Assembly (NCBI GenBank): GCA_910579165.1
Contig: CAJTTF010000002.1
Span: 110,339-174,338, forward strand
Direction: 5' to 3'
Length of the DNA: 64,000 bases
DNA from: an uncultured Atopobiaceae bacterium
GTDB taxonomy: Bacteria > Actinomycetota > Coriobacteriia > Coriobacteriales > Atopobiaceae
In this document: piece after piece, positions 34,273 through 42,605 of the stretch
Layout of the letters: each line of letters begins with the position of its first letter
Position numbering within the stretch: position 1 is the stretch's first letter
Notes under the pieces: generated by a model
Told to the model about the DNA's origin: nothing
Seen by the model: only the letters and a program-made list of their open reading frames with translations
Database searches by the model: none
Translations under genes and position numbers: made by a program

Positions 34273-36018
34273 CTATGCCTCCTCGTGCTGGTGCTGGTGC
34301 TCGTGCTCGAGAGGGTGCTCGTACTTGCGCTCGTGCTGCTGCATGCGCTGAGGCTGGTCATGGTGCTCGCACTTGTGTCTGTGTTTCTGCATCTTCTCGA
34401 GCTCCGCTTTTATTGGCCAAAGTGCAGAGTAGTTGGTGAGGATGTAGAGAGGTTGTTTTGCAGGTTCGCCGGTATTCTCGGGCGAATCGTCTCCCGTTTC
34501 TGTCAGCGCTTCGTCGGACGTGGTGTCTTTCATAGCTGTCAGCGCTTCTGCCGCCGTAAGGTAGATAGGAACGCTTCCAAATCCCGCATACTTCATGCGG
34601 ACCGCAAGATCATTTGCACGCGTTCCGCCTACAAAAATGGTGAGGTCCTTTTGCGCAGTGAGGCGTTCAAAATCGACGTCCCAAATCCATGAGATGTCCT
34701 TCCCGTCATTGAAATTATCATTGACGACAAAAAATACGTGCTTAGGGCGCGGGTCGGCCAGCATAAGCGAAATGTTCTGGTTGAAGCCAGTAGGGTTCTT
34801 AGCAAGATTGAGAACAACCTTTTGACCTTGAAGATTAAAGCTCTGCAGCCGACCATTATCCGGATGGAAAGTGCTCACTGCGTGCTGAAAGTCCTTCACG
34901 GGGATGCCGATAAGCGCCGTGATAGCGTAGGCGGCAAGCATGTTGTAAACCATGTAGAGACCGCCAAAGGGGACGTGAAGGCTTTGTTGAGGGGCTTTTT
35001 TAGTTACTTTAGAGTTCGTTTTAGCATTTGCATGAGCGCTGGTACTGGTGGTGATGGTGCTGCTGACGGTGTCGGCGCTAGTGCTGGTGCTGAAGCTGGT
35101 GTCGACGCTAGCGCTAGTGCTGGTGCTGAAGCTGGTGTCGACGCTAGCGCCGGTGCTGAGGCCGGTGTCGGCACTAATGCCAGTGCTTGCGCTCACCTTA
35201 AAGTCAACGCCGCCCTTATCGAGAACCACATCCTGCGCTGAAAAATTCAGTGCGGGACGTACGAAATCACCGTTAGGACACTGATAATTGCCAAGTTGCG
35301 CATAGTGTCGGTAGATATAGTTGAGCTCGGCGCCGCAAACCTGACAAAAACGCGCCTCTGGAACGCGGTCTGCAGGGACACCCGTTTCCTCGCCAATCCC
35401 AAAAGCGACAACACTCGAGGCGAGTTCCTTGCTAGCCGTTTTGACACTCTCGCGCTGATGAGCCGAAAGGCGCTCAACAACCCCCATGCAAAGCGGATCG
35501 TCTCCACACACAACAAGCGTAGTATCAGGAGTTTTTTTAAGGGCCGTAGCGATGACTTCTTGAATCTTGTCAATTTCACCCGCGCGATCAAGCTGGTCGC
35601 GGAACAAGTTAAGCAAGACAAAGTACCTAGGCTTTATCTGTGGCAACGTATGCGCACAGGAAAGCTCATCGACTTCGAGCACAGCCCAATCAGTAGAGGA
35701 TCCACTGCGTGCAAGCGGCAACAGCGCACTTACAATGCCAGAAAGCATGTTCGCGCCAGCGTAATTACAAACAACCGAAGCACCGGATTCCTTAAGCGCA
35801 GCAGCCAGGACATTGTTGGTTGTGGTTTTTCCATTGGTGCCACACACCATAATGGCACCCTTATTGAGCTGCACGCAAAGATCACTCAAGATTGTGGGGC
35901 CGGCAAGAGATAGAGCTACGCGCCCTGGCAGCTGCGAAGCATTCCGATGAAAGATGTGGGTGAGAGTGAAGGCGCAGCAACGCCCGAGAAAGGCCGCAAA
36001 GCGAGAGCGTAGCTTCAT
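34273..36018 (-). CDS. murT: Lipid II isoglutaminyl synthase, Mur ligase-like subunit
   Basis: MurT activates the D-Glu carboxylate of lipid II and, with GatD, makes D-isoglutamine. The P-loop is VCGTNGKTTTNN (Lys64), followed by LEVDELSCAHT and LNLFRDQLDRAGE. A zinc-knuckle-like FCQVCGAEL...YQCPNGDF shows only three of the usual four cysteines. Residues about 277-341 are a Ser/Thr-rich repeat insertion, and the last 39 residues hold ten histidines; neither is typical. The ATG at 36016-36018 gives 581 residues; an upstream in-frame ATG at 36165 lies inside the asp23-like gene. It sits 13 bp after that gene. Confidence 0.92.
   Translation of the reverse strand: MKLRSRFAAFLGRCCAFTLTHIFHRNASQLPGRVALSLAGPTILSDLCVQLNKGAIMVCGTNGKTTTNNVLAAALKESGASVVCNYAGANMLSGIVSALLPLARSGSSTDWAVLEVDELSCAHTLPQIKPRYFVLLNLFRDQLDRAGEIDKIQEVIATALKKTPDTTLVVCGDDPLCMGVVERLSAHQRESVKTASKELASSVVAFGIGEETGVPADRVPEARFCQVCGAELNYIYRHYAQLGNYQCPNGDFVRPALNFSAQDVVLDKGGVDFKVSASTGISADTGLSTGASVDTSFSTSTSASVDTSFSTSTSADTVSSTITTSTSAHANAKTNSKVTKKAPQQSLHVPFGGLYMVYNMLAAYAITALIGIPVKDFQHAVSTFHPDNGRLQSFNLQGQKVVLNLAKNPTGFNQNISLMLADPRPKHVFFVVNDNFNDGKDISWIWDVDFERLTAQKDLTIFVGGTRANDLAVRMKYAGFGSVPIYLTAAEALTAMKDTTSDEALTETGDDSPENTGEPAKQPLYILTNYSALWPIKAELEKMQKHRHKCEHHDQPQRMQQHERKYEHPLEHEHQHQHEEA
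35071..35190 (-). repeat. 30/36-bp tandem repeats in murT
   Basis: Units starting GTCGACGCTAGCGC or GTCGGC recur at about 35071, 35101, 35137 and 35167, with lengths 30, 36 and 30 bp. They encode the Ser/Thr-rich insertion (VDTSFSTSTSAS). All unit lengths keep the frame. Confidence 0.85.
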
Positions 36019-36031
36019 GAGATTTATAACG

Positions 36032-36676
36032 TTAGCGTATCGCAGAATCGTCGGTGGCGGGATTGCTGGCGGCTGCGACGGAATCGCCACCAGCCGCTGC
36101 GGCAGGTTTATTAGCAGCTGCGGCGGGTTTATCGGCATCGTCAGAAGAAGCTGCAATATCCTCAATACGCAGGTTTACGCTGGCAATTTGCAAGCCCGTC
36201 ATCTGCGAGATGGCCTGGAGCACGCGGGTCCTGACATCCTCAAAAACATCGGGGGCATAGTAGCCAAAGCGCATGACGATGGAAATGTAGAGAGCAACCG
36301 AGCCATCCCCCTCCACCTCTACGGCGACGCCCTTATGAGTCTTGGCGCCAAAGGTCTCCTGCACGCGATTAAAGAAGCCACCTCTAAGGCCTGCAACGCC
36401 TTCAGCTTGAGCAGCTGCCTCACCTGCGATTTTTTCGATAACATCATCCGAGAAGGTCAGCGTGTCGGCGCTGTCTGCCTGACCGTTATCTTCAAGGGGC
36501 TCAGCGATGAATTGATCTTGAAAAGTGCTCGCGGAGGCAGTGGACTCTGAAGCCGCTGGCTCAAGGCTTTCGGGCCCCCGAGCGGAGAGATCGGAGGTGC
36601 CGAGCTTCTGAGCAGTGTTTGCGGAGGGATTGATCTCAGGAGCTGCGTTCTCTGCGTGCGCGTTTTTGTTTTTCAT
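36032..36676 (-). CDS. Asp23/Gls24 family envelope stress protein
   Basis: Asp23-family protein, a membrane-associated stress protein class tethered by AmaP in Staphylococcus. The family core spans about residues 70-180: FSDDVIEKIAGEAAAQ, VEVEGDGSVALYISIVMRFG and VFEDVRTRVLQAISQMTGL. The ends are Ala/Ser/Asp-rich and disordered. I use the ATG at 36674-36676, with AGGGAG eight bases upstream, rather than the overlapping GTG at 36685. It lies between the DUF2273 gene (12 bp upstream) and murT. Confidence 0.88.
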   Translation of the reverse strand: MKNKNAHAENAAPEINPSANTAQKLGTSDLSARGPESLEPAASESTASASTFQDQFIAEPLEDNGQADSADTLTFSDDVIEKIAGEAAAQAEGVAGLRGGFFNRVQETFGAKTHKGVAVEVEGDGSVALYISIVMRFGYYAPDVFEDVRTRVLQAISQMTGLQIASVNLRIEDIAASSDDADKPAAAANKPAAAAGGDSVAAASNPATDDSAIR

Positions 36677-36688
36677 TACAGTCACTCC

Positions 36689-37195
36689 CTAATTATCATT
36701 CGAGCTAAAGAGGCGTTTGATGCCGTCCAGTATGGTGGGTTTGCCATCAATCCATTGGCCAAAAGCGACACCCGCAATCACGAGAACTACGATAATGAGC
36801 GTCTGCCAAAAGCCGATGATAAAGAAGAGGAACGCTGCGACCAGACCCACAAGGCCAAAGAATATCTCATTGCCATGACCTGGAGCGATGCCGTCAAAGA
36901 CATCGGTTGCGTTCTTTTTTGCATCGCGAAAGGCACGGCCAGCAGCCTCACCTGACTGGCGGTAGGATTGATGTTGGGTTCCTTGAGCTGAGTTGGTGCC
37001 GGTTGGGTTGGCGCCTGCTGTGTTTGCGCCAGCTGGGTTGGAAGCAGCTGCCTTAGCCTCAGTGGCGCCATTCTGACCAGCGGGAGTTGAGCTGCTCGTG
37101 CCCGCTCCCCCGTTCTGGGTAGATTGCTCTACCTCAACCTCGACCTTAATATCGTTGCCGTTCTTACTCACTTGTGTCTTTGGCATCTGTCCCAT
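36689..37195 (-). CDS. DUF2273-like small membrane protein
   Basis: 168 residues with a disordered N-terminal half, including repeated Ala-Gly-Ala-Asn/Pro-Thr-Gly-Thr steps, and a C-terminal hydrophobic pair (FFGLVGLVAAFLFFIIGFW and TLIIVVLVIAGVAFGQW) ending in WIDGKPTILDGIKRLF. The hydrophobic hairpin followed by a DGK-containing tail fits the small DUF2273 proteins that accompany amaP and asp23 in Gram-positives. ATGs at 37195 and 37186 are both possible starts. Function is presumably in the same envelope-stress complex. Confidence 0.75.
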   Translation of the reverse strand: MGQMPKTQVSKNGNDIKVEVEVEQSTQNGGAGTSSSTPAGQNGATEAKAAASNPAGANTAGANPTGTNSAQGTQHQSYRQSGEAAGRAFRDAKKNATDVFDGIAPGHGNEIFFGLVGLVAAFLFFIIGFWQTLIIVVLVIAGVAFGQWIDGKPTILDGIKRLFSSNDN

Positions 37196-37321
37196 CCTAC
37201 TATCTTATTGCTGCATCTTGAAGTTCGATTATCCCGAGCGTTGGCTGTTTGCTTCTCTCTATTCTTCTTACAAGAATCGGCTCTGTTTTGCCGCTCGTCT
37301 ACTATATCTATCCGCGCTTTA

Positions 37322-37930
37322 TTATTTATCCGTTTCTCTATTTCCTTCTGCGACGCTCTCAACATTGTCTACTGAGGCACCTGTAGGCGCACCTGTGGCC
37401 ACCGTTGAAAGATCTGTAGGAAGGCGCGGATCGGTGAAGGAAATCTCTAAGCGGTTTAGGCGTCCTGCGCAGAGCGTGTCCAGACTAGAGCGCAGACGTT
37501 TTTGCAGCTTCTTGGCCTCTTGCGCAACATCGATAGGCTCGTGCGGCTCAACATAAACCTTCACGTCCACCGAGCGTCCGCCGCGAGCCTTAACAACAAC
37601 TTTAGCGGCATAGCAGGTTCCATCCTGTTCCACCAGGTAGGAAGCTTGAGAAGCAATTGCAGAGCGCGTGATGCGAACCTCGTCGCCATTCTCGGAAAAA
37701 AGAAGAATGTCCTTGCGCTTTTTGGCCGTGACGCCGCGAATAAACAGCACCGCAAAGCCAATAAGGCAAAGAACCACAAGAATCTCGATGCAAAGGAGGT
37801 ACCAATCGTAGGCGATGAGACCGGTGAAGAGCGTGGTCCACGGGCCCACCCAACAAAGGATGAGGGCCCCTATCAGCACGATGCCGATAATGGCGAAAAG
37901 TATGTAGCAAAAGCGCTTGAATCCGTTCAT
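37322..37930 (-). CDS. amaP: Alkaline shock response membrane anchor AmaP
   Basis: AmaP-type membrane anchor for Asp23. Two membrane segments (about residues 8-28 and 45-66) are followed by a cytoplasmic domain with GDEVRITRSAIASQASYLVE and VDVKVYVEPHEPIDVAQE, resembling a degenerate Asp23 fold as in AmaP. The tail is Thr/Ser/Glu-rich. It starts 16 bp after yebC and is followed, after 126 bp, by the DUF2273 and asp23-like genes. The set of three is a known association. 202 residues. Confidence 0.85.
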   Translation of the reverse strand: MNGFKRFCYILFAIIGIVLIGALILCWVGPWTTLFTGLIAYDWYLLCIEILVVLCLIGFAVLFIRGVTAKKRKDILLFSENGDEVRITRSAIASQASYLVEQDGTCYAAKVVVKARGGRSVDVKVYVEPHEPIDVAQEAKKLQKRLRSSLDTLCAGRLNRLEISFTDPRLPTDLSTVATGAPTGASVDNVESVAEGNRETDK

Positions 37931-37946
37931 GATAATCTCTTTCTAC

Positions 37947-38711
37947 CTACTCTTCTTCCGCGAGGGCGGCGGCTATTTCATCCGTCATCTTCATGGTGTC
38001 GTAAACGTTTTGGACATCGTCCAGGTCGTCCAGCTTTTCCACAAGGCGCATAACCTTTTTGGCATCGTTTACGTCAACGTCGGTTGGCGTGGTGGGCTCC
38101 ATGGTGAGCTCTGAACCCTTGACCTCAATACCGGCATTTTCCAGGGCTTTTACAACATTGCCCAGCTGGTCGTAGGATGTCCAAACAACCCAGTCGTCGC
38201 CAGCGTCTTCGTAATCGTCGCCCTCAGCCTCTGCCACAGCCATCATGAAGTCGTCTTCGTTGGGCATCTTCTCTTTTTCTACAGCGATGCGGCCCTTGCG
38301 CTCAAACTGAAATGCAACCGAGCCACTTGTACCCAAGTTGCCGCCACTATGCGAGAAAGCGGAGCGAACGTCTGCAGCGGTGCGGTTTTTATTGTCGGTA
38401 AGACACTCAACGTACACGGCGACGCCAGCGGGACCGTAGCCTTCGTAGACGACGTTCTCGTAAACCGCGGCGTTGGAGCCGGAGCCAAAGGCCTTGTCTA
38501 TGGCCGATTTAATCTTGGCGTTGGGCATTGAGTCCATGCGAGCACGCGCGATGGCAGCGGCGAGGCCTGCGTTGTTATCAGGGTTGGGGTCGCCACCCAT
38601 TTTGGCTGCTACTGTAATGTTTCTGGAGTGCTTAGAGAAGAGCGACGAGCGCTTAGCGTCGGCCGCGGCTTTTTTGTGCTTGGTAGTTGCCCACTTTGAA
38701 TGTCCTGACAT
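37947..38711 (-). CDS. yebC: YebC/PmpR family protein
   Basis: Conserved cytoplasmic protein of the YebC/PmpR (TACO1) family; members act as transcription regulators or, in recent work, as translation factors relieving ribosome stalling. The start MSGHSKWATTKHKKAAADAKR is diagnostic, followed by LAAAIARARMDSMPN, EGYGPAGVAVYVECLTDN and GSVAFQFERKG. Length (254) is slightly above the usual 240-250. AAGGAG precedes the start. It leads the yebC-amaP-DUF2273-asp23-murT-gatD run; in many genomes it is next to ruvC, which is not seen here. Confidence 0.95.
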   Translation of the reverse strand: MSGHSKWATTKHKKAAADAKRSSLFSKHSRNITVAAKMGGDPNPDNNAGLAAAIARARMDSMPNAKIKSAIDKAFGSGSNAAVYENVVYEGYGPAGVAVYVECLTDNKNRTAADVRSAFSHSGGNLGTSGSVAFQFERKGRIAVEKEKMPNEDDFMMAVAEAEGDDYEDAGDDWVVWTSYDQLGNVVKALENAGIEVKGSELTMEPTTPTDVDVNDAKKVMRLVEKLDDLDDVQNVYDTMKMTDEIAAALAEEE

Positions 38712-38990
38712 CTTTGCTCCTTAAGCGATGGTTGTGAGTTGTGTATGCTGGGTTTCTTCTTATATGTCTTAAGTTTATGTAAAGCTGTATCTTATGGGGT
38801 AGATTGCTTTATATTCTACAGGTCAATTAGCATTTATTCTAGTAGTGAATTACGGCTACAGCGCTCTCAAATAGAAGATTTTCAGAAATGAATGCGTATT
38901 TCTTTGCGTCGTTTAACCGCTATGAGGGTCGTGGGTCTTTGCGTCTTTAAAACTAAGGTAACTAAGATATTGGGTATCGATTGTTGACGT
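38712..38990. other. AT-rich gap between yebC and the accessory island
   Basis: 279 bp with no supported gene. It should contain the yebC promoter; TTGACC near 38820 on the minus strand is a possible -35 box but has no well-spaced -10. A 20-codon plus-strand frame near 38887-38951 is not supported. Confidence 0.5.
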
Positions 38991-39167
38991 CTATTTATTT
39001 TCGAGCCATTTATAGACATCGGCAAGATCTGTATCGACTTTATTCGAGATACGCCCCATAGTATTTTCAAAGTCAAGCTTATCAAGCTTTCCGTCATCGG
39101 AGTTAAGTATGTCTTTGTCATCTATGTGCGTTCTGTACTCGTCGCGGACCTTTTGCCAAGCGCTATC
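38991..39167 (-). pseudogene. 3' remnant of an unknown gene
   Basis: The minus-strand frame reads DSAWQKVRDEYRTHIDDKD and continues through DGKLDKLDFEN to VYKWLENK and a stop at 38991. Composition looks like real protein, but there is no start codon: a stop precedes Asp at 39168-39170. The frame runs head-on into the 5'-truncated HTH remnant on the other strand, so the boundary near 39160 may be a deletion junction. I do not recognise the family. Confidence 0.4.
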
Positions 39168-39397
39168 TTACGCAGGCTCAGCTCGCCGAAGCAGGAATCT
39201 TGCTTTCCACATACAAGTGCTTCGAGCGCAAGGGTTAAATTTCCTTCCTTTCCCTTCTCTGGATAGCCAATGAACTTGGCTACATGGAAGAGTTCAACGA
39301 TCTCCCTACTAACCCCTATTATGGCAGCCTAGAGGACATTAACCACGCCTCCGCACGAGCCGCAAAAGAAACCCGCAAGCAGCAACGGTCCAGTTGA
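39158..39397 (+). pseudogene. HipB-like XRE antitoxin remnant, nonsense mutation
   Basis: The plus-strand frame reads YLTQAQLAEAGILLSTYKC and then FERKG, a helix-turn-helix of the XRE type. A TAA at 39236-39238 stands where such proteins have Glu. The same frame then continues ISFLSLLWIANELGYMEEF up to NPYYGSLEDINHASARA and a natural stop at 39395-39397. One base change explains the TAA. The 5' end is missing. The tail resembles XRE regulators paired with HipA-like kinases, and a hipA remnant follows immediately. Confidence 0.75.
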
Positions 39398-39433
39398 ACA
39401 ATAAACTGAAAGCATCGCATCCGCATGCTCTAA

Positions 39434-39822
39434 GCAGCGGATCTTCTAGAAATTTCCCACCGTGATTTCAACCTGACGTACGAGGCACTTTTCCAGGCGC
39501 TTACACAGCTAGGAGCAGGCCACACAGGTGAGGAGCTCTATCGACGCATGGCTTTAACGTTGTTATTGGCATCAGGGACAACCATGCCAAGAACTTTTCT
39601 TTCCTCTATGATGCCGATAAACGCTGAGGCCTCTCCCCTGCCTACGACCTCACGCAAAATCCCGGATTCATAGGCGAGCGCGCCACAACAATTAACGGAT
39701 AAGGCAAGGATATCTCGGTCCTGGACATGGTTACCGTTGCCGAGAAAGCCGGTCCTAACACGTCCTGGGCCAAAAGGAGCGCGCGGGAGGTTCTGAGGAA
39801 GGCAACGATGGTTTGTGATTAA
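39434..39822 (+). pseudogene. HipA-like kinase remnant, frameshift and two stops
   Basis: The frame reads ISHRDFNLTYEALFQALT and ELYRRM, then needs a one-base shift near 39550 to continue FNVVIGIRDNHAKNFSFLYD. A TGA replaces the Trp expected before GLSPAYDLTQNPGF, and a TAA replaces a residue in ATTING-GKDISVLDM. The rest runs to a stop at 39820-39822. The DNHAKNFSF and PAYDLT motifs are those of the HipA kinase C-terminal half; the N-terminal half is gone. Together with the HTH remnant it is a dead hipBA-type toxin-antitoxin pair. Confidence 0.8.
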
Positions 39823-40095
39823 CTATAGAATTATGTGCAGTCATACTGATTTCCGGTCCAGGCATATAACCCCTGCAGTCGACAAATCAGAAGTAAGCCA
39901 TAGACATTGTCCTACCAATCGTTAGATGTTTTGGGGTGTAAACTAGCGATTATTACTTTCGCTGTTTACCAGTGAGCGCAATGAGTACGATGGGCGACTT
40001 CTCCTTGCGTATTGAATACCATAATGCCCGACTGTCTGCAAAGTTGATTGAAAAGAACAGCTAATAGTTTGCTGAAACAAAGGAAATGATTCGTA

Positions 40096-41925
40096 ATGAT
40101 GCATCCAACTCTCGATTCCTGGCAGCACGCGTGCCGCTCGATGCAGAAGGAAAATAAACGATTCACCACGTACCTGCAATGGTACCCTTTCTCCAATCTC
40201 TCGCAGAAAGACTGGGAAACACTTACTGCCGAAAGTTTCTATTCAGCATACATCCAGGATGGATCTTTTATCCTAGCTGAGAGTATGCGCTATGTTACTA
40301 ATGGCTATCTACAGAAACAGGGAGCAACTTTTAGACCCTCAGTACTTGTAGCCCCCGTTCTTTTTCTCTATCTCATCGCCTTTGGAATCGAGTATGCGCG
40401 TGTGCTTAGCGATACTCGAGAGGGTGGCATTTGTCTTTATTCCGGCAATCTTGAAAAAGGACAGATGCATTATCGAGAGAGTTACCAGAAATATATTAGG
40501 AAAAGAGATCGACTTGCGGAGAGATATGCTCATTGCATCAAAACAGACATTACTGGCTTTTATCAATCCATCAACGTCGATTTACTTTTATCGGAAATGC
40601 AGGCATTATCCAACAATCAATTTTCTTCAACCGATTCCTTATTTATCAGAGGTCTTCTGCTTTACTGTGGCAGAGGAGGATTTCCGACAATCCAAAATCA
40701 CCCTACACTTAGCTTTCTTGCTACACGAATTTATCTGAATGATATTGATAATGCTCTATGGAAGCTGTTAAAAGAAATCAAGCCAATACGATCATTCGAT
40801 TTCATCAGATATGTTGATGACTTATATATATTTTTTAATTTAAATGATGAAAGTGACCTTTTCGCCACCAGTAACACCATTATCAACATCTACGCTGATC
40901 TTCTGCGAAGAAAAGGGCTTTCTCTCAAGCAGGAGAAGCTCAAGATACTCGCACAAAAAGAAGTGAGCGCTTCTGCTTCGACAATATCTGCTGTTGACAT
41001 TGCTGCAGAACAAATCGATAAGAGTATTATCATGAAAGACTCCGCAATCTCGGAACTATTTAATTCAATAAGAGAGTCCATAGATGATGGTAGCTACACA
41101 CAAGATAAATTGCTTTCGTTCATCGAAGAGCAATTCGCTCTGACCGTTCACACCGTGCCTCCCATCGCACTTTTTAGGCGTTACCTATATAAAGAGTCAG
41201 AACTATTTCAAAGGGAAGACGTCGTTTCATCAATTGGTGCTCTTCTTGAGAAGGGAAACATTGGATTCACGTTCAATACGAGAGAACTTACGCTTTGCCT
41301 TTTGTATACAAGAGACGAAAGACTGATAAAGAAAATGTTGAATGATTTGTTTCTTTCAAAGAGAAGGGGTTTATGGAGCAGTGTGGACTTTGTTATTGCC
41401 TTAACGTATTTGCAAGAGAGAAGCATGGTGCATGTAGATTTGATGAAGGCAATCAAACAAAAGGATCCAGGGCTCGCAAGATACTGTTCTTCGTATTGTA
41501 AGAATAAGTTTCTTCCTGAAGTCGTTAGTCCTGAAGAAGAAAACTTGATTAATCTACTACAGAACGACATACCGTCTAAGATTCAATACATGAATTACTT
41601 GCAAAATGATTGCACAAACAACTCTCTAGAAAAGGGGGCTTATTTTAGGTCTTTCTTTGATCGGGTTGCCCATCACATTAACCGGGTGGAAAAACGTGTC
41701 AACACCACGTGGCCGTATAGGGAAGGTCACTTACTGAGCATATTTAAAGAAATTGAGAAAGCTGAGGAAATTCTTCACAAGGCAGCAATGCTCCGTCGTC
41801 AGAATCCACTCATCCATGCAACCTCAGAAATAATTAAAGAGCCTACGTATCAGGTCGACATTGATGTGAATGTCAGTGACCTCTATTCTTTATTAAAAAA
41901 GAAGCTCTCGAAACTACAACACTAG
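40096..41925 (+). CDS. Abi/UG-type reverse transcriptase
   Basis: 609-residue reverse transcriptase. Motif A is CIKTDITGFYQSIN (Asp151), motif C is FIRYVDDLYIFF (Asp241-Asp242), and motif D is near GLSLKQEKLKIL. Motif B is divergent (GGFPTIQNHPTLSFLATRIY) and lacks the usual PQG. About 320 residues of mainly helical, unassigned sequence follow. There is no maturase or HNH domain and no sign of a retron or diversity-generating repeat, so it fits the abortive-infection/UG defence class (AbiA, AbiK, Abi-P2, DRT); the exact subtype is open. AAAGGA precedes two adjacent ATGs. AT-rich relative to its neighbours, with dead genes on both sides. Confidence 0.85.
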   Translation: MMHPTLDSWQHACRSMQKENKRFTTYLQWYPFSNLSQKDWETLTAESFYSAYIQDGSFILAESMRYVTNGYLQKQGATFRPSVLVAPVLFLYLIAFGIEYARVLSDTREGGICLYSGNLEKGQMHYRESYQKYIRKRDRLAERYAHCIKTDITGFYQSINVDLLLSEMQALSNNQFSSTDSLFIRGLLLYCGRGGFPTIQNHPTLSFLATRIYLNDIDNALWKLLKEIKPIRSFDFIRYVDDLYIFFNLNDESDLFATSNTIINIYADLLRRKGLSLKQEKLKILAQKEVSASASTISAVDIAAEQIDKSIIMKDSAISELFNSIRESIDDGSYTQDKLLSFIEEQFALTVHTVPPIALFRRYLYKESELFQREDVVSSIGALLEKGNIGFTFNTRELTLCLLYTRDERLIKKMLNDLFLSKRRGLWSSVDFVIALTYLQERSMVHVDLMKAIKQKDPGLARYCSSYCKNKFLPEVVSPEEENLINLLQNDIPSKIQYMNYLQNDCTNNSLEKGAYFRSFFDRVAHHINRVEKRVNTTWPYREGHLLSIFKEIEKAEEILHKAAMLRRQNPLIHATSEIIKEPTYQVDIDVNVSDLYSLLKKKLSKLQH

Positions 41926-42097
41926 CACGGTCCTTGAATATGGCGGGATTCGCCGAGAAGCTCGACTACTAAGAGAGATGGGGCCAATATTATATGCATA
42001 GTTGCGAGCAGGAAGTTGCAAATCGCCACCAACTGCGATTCTTTTCCATGCTGGCTCTCTCAAGAGGACTGTGAGGGATCTCGTTTTTGCAATATTT

Positions 42098-42492
42098 TTA
42101 GGCTAGCGTGCTGAAAGCTAGCGTATCACCTAAAACCTCCTCCTCAATCCTGCGCATTTTTCCAGGCTGCCTCCCTCTCGATGGATAATTCGATAGCGTT
42201 AACTCTATAATGCGTTTAACATGTTCTCGCGGTGTCCTTCCATATGTTGGCCTTGGTATATGTTTTTCTAGATTCTCTGCGTTCGCAATTACTTCTTCAA
42301 TAAAACACCTTCACAAAGCCCAATCCTCGTCTATAATCCATTCACGATAGTTACAGAATGGAGTCTTAGAAGCTCTTATAAGTTGGCCATCTCACCATCA
42401 AATCTGATCATTTCGGGATAAGCGGCTTGTTTATGAGATAAACTGCTCATTGCGGTCATCTTTTCTTTTAGAGCGATTGTTAATCCAAGGTT
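42098..42492 (-). pseudogene. Decayed gene of unknown family
   Basis: Reassembled on the minus strand the product reads NLGLTIALKEKMTAMSSL, then AYPEMIRFDGEMANL, a frameshift near 42385, IRASKTPFCNYREWIIDE, an in-frame TGA near 42320, FIEEVIANAENLEKHIPRP, TYGRTPREHVKRIIELT, and GRQPGKMRRIEEEVLGD to a stop at 42098. A further stop (42493-42495) cuts the 5' end. The composition and continuity show it was a real gene. I do not recognise it. Confidence 0.6.
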
Positions 42493-42605
42493 TTAGCGAT
42501 GGTCTTTTCTTATAGTTACAACGAAACGACGTTTGCATCAACACTGGATACATAATCATCCGAAACGCGATTGGACATTCAGTGTCATACAACTACTTAA
42601 TTAAT

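Noticed and set aside
34251..34439. Plus-strand frames rich in Ala/Arg opposite the murT 3' end
   Set aside because: They are the antisense of the His-codon repeat tail and have no independent support.
36019..36165. Upstream-extended start for murT (and similarly 21055-21405 for polA)
   Set aside because: The extra residues lie within the neighbouring gene or regulatory region and do not resemble the families; the downstream ATGs fit standard lengths.
38887..38951. 20-codon plus-strand frame with ATG
   Set aside because: Too short, no ribosome site, unclear context.
40096..41925. RT as part of a group II intron, retron or diversity-generating system
   Set aside because: No maturase or HNH domain, no intron ends, no msr/msd-type RNA recognised and no template/variable repeat pair found.
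42102..42122. GCTAGC repeated around nine bases, a possible hairpin RNA
   Set aside because: Only six pairs, GCTAGC is itself palindromic, and it lies in the end of the decayed gene's reading frame.
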